Shown piece after piece: positions 38,601-47,048 of a stretch of DNA of 64,000 nucleotides. The notes under the pieces are model-generated. The model did not search any database and was not told the origin of the DNA. It saw nothing but the letters and a program-made list of their open reading frames with translations. The stretch is from NCBI GenBank assembly GCA_023935145.1, contig CM043700.1, positions 141,507,328 through 141,571,327 of the forward strand, in the 5' to 3' direction. This DNA comes from Bretschneidera sinensis (lineage: Eukaryota > Streptophyta > Magnoliopsida > Brassicales > Akaniaceae). Each line of letters opens with the position of its first letter. The stretch's first letter is position 1. The position numbers and the translations under genes were made by a program.

Positions 38601-41600
38601 CAATCATTGGAATAGATCTTCAAAACAGCCTACAAAGTGTAAAGGTAATAAAATGTCTGCAACTATTTTTATTTGAGTAAAACAACCATTGCAATAGATG
38701 AACTAATTTATAAAGTGTTATGTCAGACTTCATGTGAACTGAAATTATTGCTTTGATGTTGACAGAGTCATTTCCCATATGGCCATTTACATGCCCACGT
38801 GTTAATTTGTCAATGATCTTGCTTTTTGGAGTGTCTACTGTAACACAATCTAAGTTTACCACATTTATTTTATGTAAGTTAAGATAGGTGCTGAGTATCC
38901 TCGAGTTTTGATAGGCTTTAGAGGTTGACAGAAACAACGAACATAGCTATTATACTTTTACTATTGGATTAAAATTGGTGAAGGCTTATTTAACTGAGCA
39001 AAATCATATCTCAGCTATCATAGTTGGCTGAGTGAATTTTTTCTATCATCTCTAATTAAGGATTATTCATTTAATATCTGTTAATGTGTTTATCATCTGT
39101 TGCTTTGTTTGTTTTGTTTAGAGGAGGTGCTTGAAAGTGGACAAAGATTTGATGACTAAGAACCTGGAAATGCAGGATTTAAAGAATTCATATGCTGCTG
39201 AAGCTCATTTATCATCTGCATCGACTGTTGATGAGCTTCACCAAGAAATTACTGTTAGTTCCTTGAGTCTCATGCTACTTAAAGTTCCATATTGTTGTTG
39301 ATTCACATTACGGAGTTTTTCCTTCCAACTGAATTTTTTCTAGAAAGCTCAAGAGGAGATTCAGGATAAAGAAATTTTACTGGAAAAGCTAAGAATCAGG
39401 ATGAATGAGGCAGAAGCAAAGGCTATTGAGCTTAAGTTATCATTTGAGAAATTATGTGGTAAATTAATGATTTCTTTATGTTTCATGTTCTGTACGATTA
39501 AACTCATATTTAGTTATGCATGTTTTTTTACAATCCATAATAATGAATGTAGAGTCAGCGAAGGAGGAAATCGACGCTCTTGAGGAAACAGAGAATGAGC
39601 TAAAGAAGATTGAGAAAGATCTGCATTCTGCTGAAGCGGTCCTCATTTCTTTTCCCTACTTCTCTTTTTAATGCTTCTCTTCAGTTTCGTAGTTTTCTTT
39701 ATTCAAGGTTGTCAAAACACTGAAATCGAAGTTCTATTTCAGGAGAAGGCTCACTATGAGGGTATAATGAATAACAAGGTCATCCCTGATATCAAAGAGG
39801 CAGAGGCACAGTATCAGGAGCTTGAGAACAACCATAAGGTACATTTTAAGCCCTTACAATGGAATATGCTATTTTTCTCTCTATATTCCAAACAATAATA
39901 GCTTTCTTAAGAAGTGTTTATGGAAGCTGAAAAGTTTGGCCAGTGGAAATTGGAATTGATCTCTCTCTCTCTATTTCTCTTCTTTCCTATGTAATGTGTT
40001 TCTGGAATCATTATCTGCCAATCCTTTTAAGATTATTCTTGGATGATTCTTTCAAATTCTATGCACATTTTTGCTATCATTGGATCCCGAAAAAGCCATG
40101 GGAAAGGAAAATCAGAAGGAAGTGAAAAATAAAGAAAATTTAGAAAGCATATACTTGAAAATCTATTTTTTACATAGTTTTAATATTGTCTTAGTTTCCT
40201 ATGATTTTTTTTTTCTTAGGACATCCTAACAAAAGAAAGGAAATTGTTTTTTTTTTTCCTTTTATTTACATTTTCCTTCCAATTTTCATCCGGGATTGTT
40301 TTTTACAGGATCCAAAGTCCAAAAACAGTGTTTACGTGTAATGTTATTGACAATCCAATCTTAGCATTATGCATTGTTATTTATTTATTTCTTTGCTCCA
40401 GTGCTATTGCCACTGCCCATTTGTTATTATTAATTTTGTATTTTAAAAACAATTGTGAAATTGCAGTAGCCTAATGTTTTGGGATGAATTGCAGGAGAGC
40501 TGCAGAAAAGCTTCTATTATTTGTCCTGAGAGTGAAATTGAAGCTTTAGGAGGCTGGGATGGAAGCACGCCTGAGCAACTTAGTGCGCAATTAAACAGAC
40601 TGAATCAGAGACTTCAGCACGAGAGTCAGCGGTATAGATGTGGTTTGTCTTCATTGTGTGACAGAACAACATTTAAGTGTTGGTTTATTTATTTTATTTT
40701 ACTTGTATCTTTTGTGGATGCAGATATTCTGAACCTATCGATGACCTCAGGATATTGTATGAGAAAAAAGAGTGCAAGATTTTGAAGAAACAGAAATTGA
40801 ACAAAGCTTTTCGAGAAAAATTGAATGTAAATCCCACATTTATTATTCATTTCTAATTAATATTTGTGCACTATTTATTATTATTTTTAAACTAGGTATC
40901 AGGGAATTGTTGGTCATGATATGTAGGGTTCCAAGTAGCTCTCTTCCTTTTGTTGATGTAATTAGAGATGGTTCAATTCCCTTAATTTTTGGTTTAAGGG
41001 TAATTTTTGGGTGAATGATATAGGCCTTATAGAGCCGGTAGAGTTTCTATCCTATAGAAAGTCGTCGTAAATGGGTTGCACCCTCTTGGTGCGTTTCTTA
41101 ATATACTTTTACTTATAAAAAAAGCTCTCTTCCTTTTGTTCTGTTGTGGCTGGGAACTTCCTGTCAAGATCCTGGTGTCACCATTTCCATCCACTTCCCC
41201 GGCGATGACATCTAGATGGAAGATTTGGTGTAGTGTTTCTATTTTAATGGGTTATTTTGTAATTTTGGTTTCTATTATTAAGGATTTTAGGACATTCTAG
41301 AACATAGGGATTTAGGGATTAGGACTTCATTCTTGGGGTCCAAGTAGGGTTATTAGGGTTTTAATTTATTCACTTTTTTGCAAGTGCATTTGGTGCCTAT
41401 AAATGGAGCACCTCTATTAGGGATTTAAATTGAACTTCGATATGAAATAAAACTTACAGAATTTTGATATCCTTCTCTCCTTATCGTTCTTCTACTTTTC
41501 TCCCTTTCTTTCTTCTCCCTACTCTTCCATTTTGCCTCTTTCTCTTCTATCTATTATCTCCCTCTTCTTCCTGTCCTACATCTCCCCTCCAGCCCCCAAT

Positions 41601-44208
41601 TTGATGGTTCTTATCTCCCTAACCAATTCTAGGAGATGTAGCTCTCGTTTATATTCCAAACTAAGTTTTGTAAGGCCACTTCTTGTTCTTATTGAAACAA
41701 ATGACTTCTTTGGTTGTCTTAAACATTTGAAAGAGAGTAGATAGTTGTGTTGCTGTTCTTCTGGTTGTGAAGGAGAAAAGGACTAAGAAAAGAGGGAAAC
41801 AAGCGAACAGACTGGCCATTACTGGAAAGAGAAGTTTTTGATACTTGATTTCCTGGAACTGACTGTTGATTCCATTGAATTACATATAATATCAGTTTAA
41901 TTTTCTTTTGGCTCAACTGGGATTCTGAATCCTTATTTTAAATATTAACCATTTGTTTCAGTTACTTATATTGACCGTCTCCCACATTGCTGACTTTGTT
42001 ACTTGAGGTTTCTGATATTATCTACTTATTTATTTTGGAAAATTGCAGGCTTGTCAAGAAGCCCTTGATTCACGTTGGAAAAAGTTTCAAAGGAATGCAA
42101 GTTTTTTGAAGCGCCAATTAACTTGGCAGTATGAATTGCTCTTCTTCCTATACCAAATCACATTCGTTATTGTGTTTGTTAATGTTTTCTTGCCTCAGTT
42201 GAGGAACATTCATAAATAATATTTTCTAATCGGTCAATCTTGAAAATCAGATTTAATAGTCATTTGAGAAAGAAAGGGATTAGCGGACAAATTAAAGTTA
42301 GTTATGAAGAAAAGACCCTCTCTGTTGAGGTAAGCAGTGTGCTTCCTATTGGAATTGACCTTGTGCATGTTGTCCTCTGTGTTCTGATTTTGTAAGACTA
42401 CTTTTTTATATTGTGGGCTTACTTACCTGGATGGTTTGGACTTAAAAAAAGAAAGTTACCTGGATAGGTTGGAGTTGTCTATGTTATTACTTTTCTTTAT
42501 GCTGTGTACCATGCTACATGTTTTCCTGATGCTGTGTATTCTCTTTAACAGGTAAAGATGCCCCAAGATGCATCAAGCAGCACTGTTCGTGACACTAGAG
42601 GGTTGTCAGGTTCATTTTCTTCTGTACCCATATTCTTTATGACATATAGTGTCTTACCTTTTTATGCTTTTGTAAAGTTCACGTACATAATTAATTACAG
42701 ATGGTTTTGTCGGTTATTCAAAATTATTTGTTGTTGGATTACCGATAATTGTTTTAGACTTTTGAATAATTTCTTTGTGTCATGTACTTTTTCCTTTATA
42801 TTGTGCTAAGTAATCCGTTTCATAAGTCAACTCGAGTAGTGAGTTACTTCAGACTTGTTTATGCTCTTAATGGTTGTAAATACTTGTCCAACTAGGTGGC
42901 GAACGCTCTTTCTCAACGTTATGCTTTGCATTGGCGCTTCATGAAATGACAGAGGCGCCATTTCGAGCAATGGATGAGTTTGATGTGTTTATGGTAGGTT
43001 TTTTGTGTAAGATTTGTTGTTTCTGTTATTATTTGTGGATGAATTGACATGATCAAATATTTGTAGGACTGAGTATGTATGCTGTCGATTTTGAAATGTA
43101 AAAGAATGCATTATTTCAACAATTTTCATGCTTTGCATTTCATCTCCAGGATGCAGTTAGTAGAAAGATCAGCCTGGACACTTTATTGGAGTTTGCATTG
43201 GCACAAGGATCTCAGTGGATATTTATCACACCTCATGATATCAGGTATATGTGACTGTTGTCTTTGATTTGCTTATGATTTAGAAAACTTCTGGTGTCAC
43301 TATGTGTTATAGATATTTAGGAGACAAGTATTCATGTATTACCTTTTATTCTACTTGGTTTGTGTATCTGATCAGTCTAGATCATGTTATATGGGTGTTT
43401 GTGTCGTTTTACCTTTTTACAACTTCATGGGTTTGACATCTGTAAAGCGTATGTTGAAGGTGCTTCTATTTTTTATTTTTTGGGTTTCCATTTTACATCC
43501 TTTTCATATCATGATGTTAGGTGAATTAGCTTCTGATTGAGCATTTCTTCAATTCATCAATTATGGTGTGATGGGCAGACAATTGAGCACTCACCCAATC
43601 TTTAAACAACTTTGCGGGGTTGTGATTAGCATAGCTCATATGTAAGATGTGCTACATATGAGCTAAAGTTATTTTCCAAGCTAGTTTAAATTTTCTTTCA
43701 GCGGGAATTCAGTTTCAAATATTCATTTGTACAGCTATCACTATTGTTATGGGATCTTTTTATCTTCAGTAGTCTCTCATTTGTAAGGTGTTGCTTGATT
43801 TGCTAGCTAAACTAGTTTGATTAGATATTTTAGTAGAGATCAAGTGCCACAGTACATTTAATGTCCATGAATAGTCTATCATTATCGGTGATTCCACAAT
43901 GTTGCTAGTCATGCCTTTGAGTGGTGAAAATCTTCAGATGTGCCTCCCTGGTCTCCCAAATTAATGGTGATGGCAATATAACAAAGTTTATTCTAAATAT
44001 TTGATTTTTCTGTTTCAAGTTGCCCTCTGCCTCAGTAACAGATTGTTGTCATGAATTGGATTATCATTTTCAAATTCAGTGAAAATAGAACCAATTTACT
44101 CAAAGTAATTGAGCTGATTAATTGATATTTACCTTGTGCTTTTGATACAGCATGGTGAAGCAAGGGGAAAGGATAAAAAAGCAACAAATGGCAGCTCCTC
44201 GTTCTTGA
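11639..44208 (+). CDS. SMC6: SMC6, structural maintenance of chromosomes protein 6 (28 exons)
   Basis: Partner of SMC5 in the nuclear SMC5/6 complex, which supports recombination repair between sister chromatids. Exons: 11639-11795, 12136-12241, 13897-14030, 16867-16922, 19752-19838, 19911-20231, 20341-20460, 20973-21107, 27695-27771, 27870-27945, 28882-28956, 29137-29241, 35860-36029, 36243-36345, 36451-36563, 38358-38562, 39122-39253, 39344-39458, 39553-39638, 39743-39838, 40495-40631, 40724-40826, 42049-42128, 42251-42329, 42552-42609, 42896-42993, 43150-43244, 44151-44208. All junctions are GT-AG and the sum is 1058 codons plus stop, as in Arabidopsis SMC6B. Walker A GQNGSGKS is at residues 49-56, coiled-coil arms lie on both sides of a hinge at about 449-640, the signature LSGGERS is at 974-980 and Walker B (Asp1002/Glu1003) follows. 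No stop or frameshift occurs in the exons, so it should be functional. Introns 3, 8 and 12 are swollen by mobile elements. Confidence 0.93.
12757..12817 (+). mobile_element. Possible L1 3' tail remnant
   Basis: A 'gttgcacc' word followed by 'cacttataaaaaaagg' resembles the 3' end shared by the L1 copies in this window. No target-site duplication was found, and the upstream 12390-12750 is not recognisably L1. It lies in SMC6 intron 2. Confidence 0.35.
13150..13557. mobile_element. Foldback MITE with purine/pyrimidine arms
   Basis: The left end GACTATGGTTGG and the reverse complement of the right end (AGCTATGATTGG) form a terminal inverted repeat. The left arm is a GGAGGAAAG-type purine run and the right arm a CTTTCCTCC-type pyrimidine run, so much of the element can fold on itself. 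The flanks read TAA on the left and TGA on the right, near to a Tourist-type 3-bp target site. It lies in SMC6 intron 2. Confidence 0.6.
14225..16515 (-). mobile_element. L1-type LINE, ORF2 fragment (copy C), interrupted
   Basis: Minus-strand reading gives pieces of a plant L1 ORF2 in the correct order. A linker with PFDEEE-like sequence lies at 16126-16431 and an RT piece with NIKDFRP and [12 protein letters not shown] at 15938-16129. After an interruption comes [11 protein letters not shown] (14948-15205), followed by later RT and post-RT pieces down to 14232. Many stops and frameshifts make it inactive. Its 3' tail was not found, and no target-site duplication could be read. It lies in SMC6 intron 3. 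Confidence 0.75.
15150..15935. mobile_element. Inverted pair of L1 3' ends nested in L1 copy C
   Basis: From about 15160 to 15540 the + strand carries L1 3'-terminal coding sequence (Cys-His finger region, then the end of ORF2). From 15545 to about 15880 the same part of an L1 follows on the minus strand, including the 3' stem-loop at 15570-15584. The pair forms a large inverted repeat and splits the RT domain of copy C. It may be a twin-primed insertion, or two insertions into the same spot. Confidence 0.6.
16682..16800. mobile_element. Tourist-like MITE, about 120 bp
   Basis: The left end GAGCAGGTTTGGTATGCT and the reverse complement of the right end (GAGCATGTTTGGTATGCT) match at 17 of 18 positions. 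The flanks carry TAA at 16679-16681 and 16801-16803, fitting a PIF/Harbinger-type 3-bp target duplication. There is no coding sequence. It lies in SMC6 intron 3, just upstream of exon 4. Confidence 0.75.
17991..19025. mobile_element. Non-autonomous TIR element, about 1 kb
   Basis: The left end TAGCCTGTTTTGGATT and the reverse complement of the right end (GAGTCTGTTTGATT) are imperfect inverted repeats. TTA lies at both flanks (17988-17990 and 19026-19028). It contains an L1 3' fragment on the minus strand (18370-18735). No transposase was seen. It lies in SMC6 intron 4. Confidence 0.5.
18370..18735 (-). mobile_element. L1 3'-end fragment
   Basis: On the minus strand this has the L1 3' tail with a perfect GCACC-loop-GGTGC stem at 18387-18401, followed by the end of ORF2 and its finger region. 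It is 5'-truncated and inactive. It sits inside the TIR element at 17991-19025. Confidence 0.65.
21213..21752 (-). mobile_element. Truncated L1 insertion with 13-bp target duplication (copy E)
   Basis: The direct repeat TAATGTTGTGATC flanks the insert at 21200-21212 and 21753-21765. On the minus strand it carries the L1 3' end (poly-A seen as a T run, then the stem-loop word) and the ORF2 C-terminus. Its right edge carries a short + strand L1 tail word 'acttataaaaaaa', so L1 3' sequence is present at both borders. It lies in SMC6 intron 8. Confidence 0.75.
22552..27167. mobile_element. hAT-like non-autonomous element split by an L1
   Basis: The 8-bp direct repeat GTTTAGAC occurs at 22544-22551 and 27168-27175. 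The ends just inside, TAGTATTTTCAAAGGC on the left and CAATGTTTTGAAAGGC as the reverse complement of the right, form an imperfect terminal inverted repeat. Removing the nested L1 (23169-27038) and one copy of its target duplication leaves about 730 bp of AT-rich non-coding DNA. An 8-bp target duplication is the hAT superfamily hallmark. No transposase is present. Confidence 0.7.
23169..27038 (+). mobile_element. L1-type LINE, 5'-truncated, nearly complete ORF2 (copy A)
   Basis: It is flanked by the perfect 15-bp direct repeat AAGTGTACTTGTGGC at 23154-23168 and 27039-27053. It starts in the tail of ORF1 (to about 23358). ORF2 begins at about 23377 with an endonuclease-type start ([13 protein letters not shown]), then GDFNVVL and [10 protein letters not shown]. 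The RT pieces NIKDFRPF (near 24870) and LFADDT (near 25430, the catalytic FADD motif) follow, then the C-terminal finger region. Several stops and frameshifts break ORF2, so it is inactive. The 3' end carries a stem-loop (26996-27010) and an A-tail. It fills most of SMC6 intron 8. Confidence 0.88.
30097..31416 (+). mobile_element. 5'-truncated L1 (copy B) with 19-bp target duplication
   Basis: The direct repeat AGACTACTCATTGAGTAAG occurs at 30078-30096 and 31417-31435. The insert codes for the end of the L1 RT region and the C-terminal finger domain, broken by stops. It ends with a perfect GCACC-TTCTT-GGTGC stem-loop (31363-31377) and 'acttataaaaaaa'. It lies in SMC6 intron 12. Confidence 0.88.
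31555..31950 (+). repeat. ATT/ATC-rich imperfect microsatellite
   Basis: About 400 bp built almost only from ATT, ATC and ATA triplets. It lies inside the Tourist-like element, downstream of L1 copy B. It is expected to be length-variable. Confidence 0.85.
32936..34961 (-). mobile_element. 5'-truncated L1 (copy D) with 13-bp target duplication
   Basis: The direct repeat CTTCCTTTTATTG flanks it at 32923-32935 and 34962-34974. On the minus strand it runs from an RT start region ([12 protein letters not shown], near 34910) through later RT pieces (34075-34575) to the finger region (33167-33600). The 3' tail lies at 32940-32990. A 69-bp in-frame tandem duplication lies inside it. Stops make it inactive. 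It lies in SMC6 intron 12, in opposite orientation to copy B. Confidence 0.85.
34126..34263 (-). repeat. 69-bp tandem duplication inside L1 copy D
   Basis: The block starting 'gaatctcctttgtatatcc' at 34126 recurs at 34195. The period of 69 bp keeps the ORF2 frame, so the peptide segment [15 protein letters not shown] appears twice. Near-identity of the copies suggests a recent event after insertion. Confidence 0.85.
35978..36213 (+). repeat. 118-bp tandem duplication across the SMC6 exon 13 donor
   Basis: Positions 35978-36095 and 36096-36213 are near-identical (one visible mismatch, GAAGAATG versus GAAGGATG). The unit holds the last 52 bp of exon 13, its donor (CCAAG|GTAGAA) and about 66 bp of intron. 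The second exon piece now sits in intron 13. Reading through the first donor meets TAG at once. Confidence 0.93.
36928..38060 (-). mobile_element. L1 fragment (copy F) with a nested + strand L1 3' end
   Basis: Minus-strand L1 3' sequence at 36928-37030 (the 'ggccaccaaggggatgccaaccc' tail region) continues at about 37465-38060 with the ORF2 C-terminal region. Between them, about 37030-37464 is a + strand L1 3' end finishing in an A-run. Both parts are degraded. I could not read a clean target-site duplication. It lies in SMC6 intron 15. Confidence 0.65.
38533..38696 (+). repeat. 82-bp tandem duplication across the SMC6 exon 16 donor
   Basis: Positions 38533-38614 and 38615-38696 differ at only about three visible sites. 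The unit holds the last 30 bp of exon 16, its donor (AAG|GTAATA) and about 52 bp of intron. Using the second donor would add 82 nt, breaking the frame and meeting TAA within a dozen codons. Confidence 0.93.
40955..41122 (+). mobile_element. Very short L1 3' end with 18-bp target duplication (copy G)
   Basis: The direct repeat AGCTCTCTTCCTTTTGTT lies at 40937-40954 and 41123-41140. The 168-bp insert is pure L1 3' end with a perfect GCACC-CTCTT-GGTGC stem-loop (41078-41092) and an A-tail. It lies in SMC6 intron 22. Confidence 0.88.
43632..43665. repeat. Perfect 13-bp inverted repeat, 8-nt loop
   Basis: TAGCTCATATGTA at 43632-43644 pairs with TACATATGAGCTA at 43653-43665. It lies in the last SMC6 intron. 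No function is assigned; it may be a remnant of a small foldback element. Confidence 0.85.
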
Positions 44209-47048
44209 ATGTCCTTGTCTGCAGCTTTTGCTTTTGCTTAGTATAAATTTAAATGGTACGTTCTGATTGTGTGCCTGTTTAGATGGTCCTATTTTTTTCA
44301 GTTGTGTCAGTTAGTTACACCTTGTTTTCTTGATCATCCGTACTTTTCCATGTCAGATTTCAATTCATATTCATTGGAATCAAGCATGTAAGAATTTGTC
44401 CATGTAGGCATGTAGGACTTGGATGGATTACTCTATGAATGGTAGAAAGTAGAACTTGCCCACTTTATGGAATAAGGACAGCCTCTCCCAGTACATAATT
44501 AGTCACTCACACAGAAAAGCATGCACCTGCGCGTAGCGAGAGATTCTTATTGAGATGATAGGTGATTATTATTGAATGATTTATGAAATGCCCTTAAGGT
44601 CTGTAACTTTCTACTAACAAGGTTAAAATTTATGACTTTCTTTTGAGTAGGGGTTGGGGGTTTCGAACCCTGCTCCTTGGCAAAGATTTAAATGTCTTTT
44701 TTAAGACTTTTCTTCTCGGCCCCAACTTTAGAAACTGTACCTTCTAGCTAATAAAGAGAGCAAAGAAAGCAAGGTTGGTGCTTCAGGTGCTTGTTTTCAA
44801 GTGAAAACATGAGCAGGAAATTAACTCCTCACATTATGGTCAATAAGCATATTTTTGGAGTACATGGCTGAAAAAAATAAGATACGACTTGCTCAAGATA
44901 ATATACTGTTTATGGTTTCAAGGTTGGTGCATCTAGGTCATTGTTGTAATCTGTTTGTCGATGCAGTTCAGGTGAGGCTAGGTTCTTGTTTCAGGAGTGA
45001 GCAATTTAATATGCGTAAAGTCTCTGGTTGTGGGTTTCCAATTATCAATCTGTTAATTTGTTTGCCAGGGCATGGGCTTAATGTCATCCGATTGGGGATA
45101 TAATAGACTTTGTTAAAATGGAAACAGCTATGGATTGAATTCTCCAAAGGCGGCCAGCTAAGAGTAGTGGGTATCACTGTCTATTTTTGTTTACTTTGTA
45201 CATTTTTGAGATCCCATCAACTAAAAGAAGTTATTTTAAGATGTTGCTTCTTGTGGTGTTGCACATCAAATTGAGAACAAAATTCTTCCCTGTTTTCGTG
45301 CTTTCTTGTTTTTCAGTTTTGCAAGATACATAAAATGTTATAGTAGTTTTTTTTTGGGAGGAGAGGGGTATGTACCAAGTTTGAAATGGTTAAATGCCAT
45401 TTATTCACATTTTGGCCTAATTGTTTTTGGTAAAGTTTTAATACAGTTAAATGTTATTGAAAAACAGATTAGGCTGTAATAAACTTTCGTGCAATGCTTT
45501 ATCAAGGAAGTTTCTAAAGATCAAAGAAAACTTTCATTGTCTTCGTCCCCGCTTGTAATTTGTAAACGAAGTGTGTTTTTTCTTCGTTGATTATGGAACG
45601 GCTATACATGAAGGCGCTTTTGATGTAGCACCAACTTTTTGAGGCATGAACAAAGTTACATTGAAATGTCAAAAATGTTGCAATTAATTATTCAACAAAA
45701 GAACAACAACAATCACGGTATGTTGCAGGTAACAATAAGGCTTCAATAAAGACAGAAATAATGGTCACCATCTATTTAAGGATGGTTCTATCTGTAATCA
45801 AGTAATTCAGTGTTTAGGTTAATAATGACACTAAATATTTAATAATTTGTTCATTAATTTTTTATTTTATTTAACATAAATATGTTTAATGAATCTTACA
45901 TGTATGTGAGAAAAAATAATGTATGTTGTATTAAATTTCATTTGGTGAAATTCGGTTTCCAGCTTTTAGCAAAGCGTTCTTGTTCTTACCTATTGGTTTT
46001 CGGAGTCGAAAATCCAATTCTTTTGCTAAGAATCGAGTTTAACATTTTCCTTCAACTCCATCACAAAAAAATTGTTTCAACCATGGCTATGATATGATGG
46101 GTCTGGGTTTTTTTCATTATAATTGTTGGGTTTTTTTAGAAAAATTACAAAAAAAAAAAACCATTTAGATTATTGGCTTGCTACACTTGCTATAGAAATG
46201 TCAAAAACCGGATCATGTCTGATTGGATGAAATACTTAACAAAAATGATAAAAAAAATTACAATACCTTCATTTATAGTGTAAAGATTTATTTAGAAAGT
46301 AATAAACTCATAATGTAGCAATCCCTAATTCAAAAACAGAAATTATTTAAAAAAAATTAATCATATTCTTTAATTTGAGAATTAAAATAAATTAAAGTTT
46401 ATATTAAGATTGAATACAAATAAAAAATACTTAAATTCAAATTTATTATAATAACATTTAATCTGAAAAATATTTAAATTTAAATTTATTATAATAAAAT
46501 GTATGATGATAAACTTAATTTTCATTTAAATTTTCACGTTTTCCTGAGAAAAGTAACCTATCCTAAAAAAAAAAAAAAAAAAAAATTTGGCATTTCCACA
46601 TGAAACTTTCCAAAATCCACTCACTGTAAACAAGAACAATCTAATGAAAAGAAATAATGATGGTCCCCCATTTCAAATCTTCAGATAGAAACAAAAAGCG
46701 CCACACGAAAATCAAATCCACTGTCCCCACCCCGCAAGAAATCCGTTAGCCCTCAAAAATCTACACTAAGGAATAGCTCACAGAAAAATACAAACCATAG
46801 AATACAGACGAGAAGATCACTTCCATTTCCAAAACTGAAGAAAAACACCAGAGAGAGAAAATCTACGTCGTAATGCAAAGAAGCAGCAGTAGCGTCAGCT
46901 GATAAAATTCTAGAGAGAGAAAGAGTGAATGTAGAGAAACAATATAAGAGTTTTAGAGAGAGAGGGTGGTGCAAAGGAGATTAGTCTGAGTTAGAGAGAA
47001 GCAGGGCGGAGGTAGAGACCGAAGTTACCATCTTTTTGAGGTGAAAAG
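44209..47048. other. SMC6 3' UTR, intergenic DNA, F-box gene leader
   Basis: SMC6 3' UTR follows the stop at 44208; its end cannot be placed. From 45800 to 46590 the DNA is very AT-rich with an A-run at 46567-46585. From about 46800 to 47048 GA-rich DNA (AGAGAGAG runs) looks like the F-box gene 5' leader. No other gene is seen. Confidence 0.5.
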
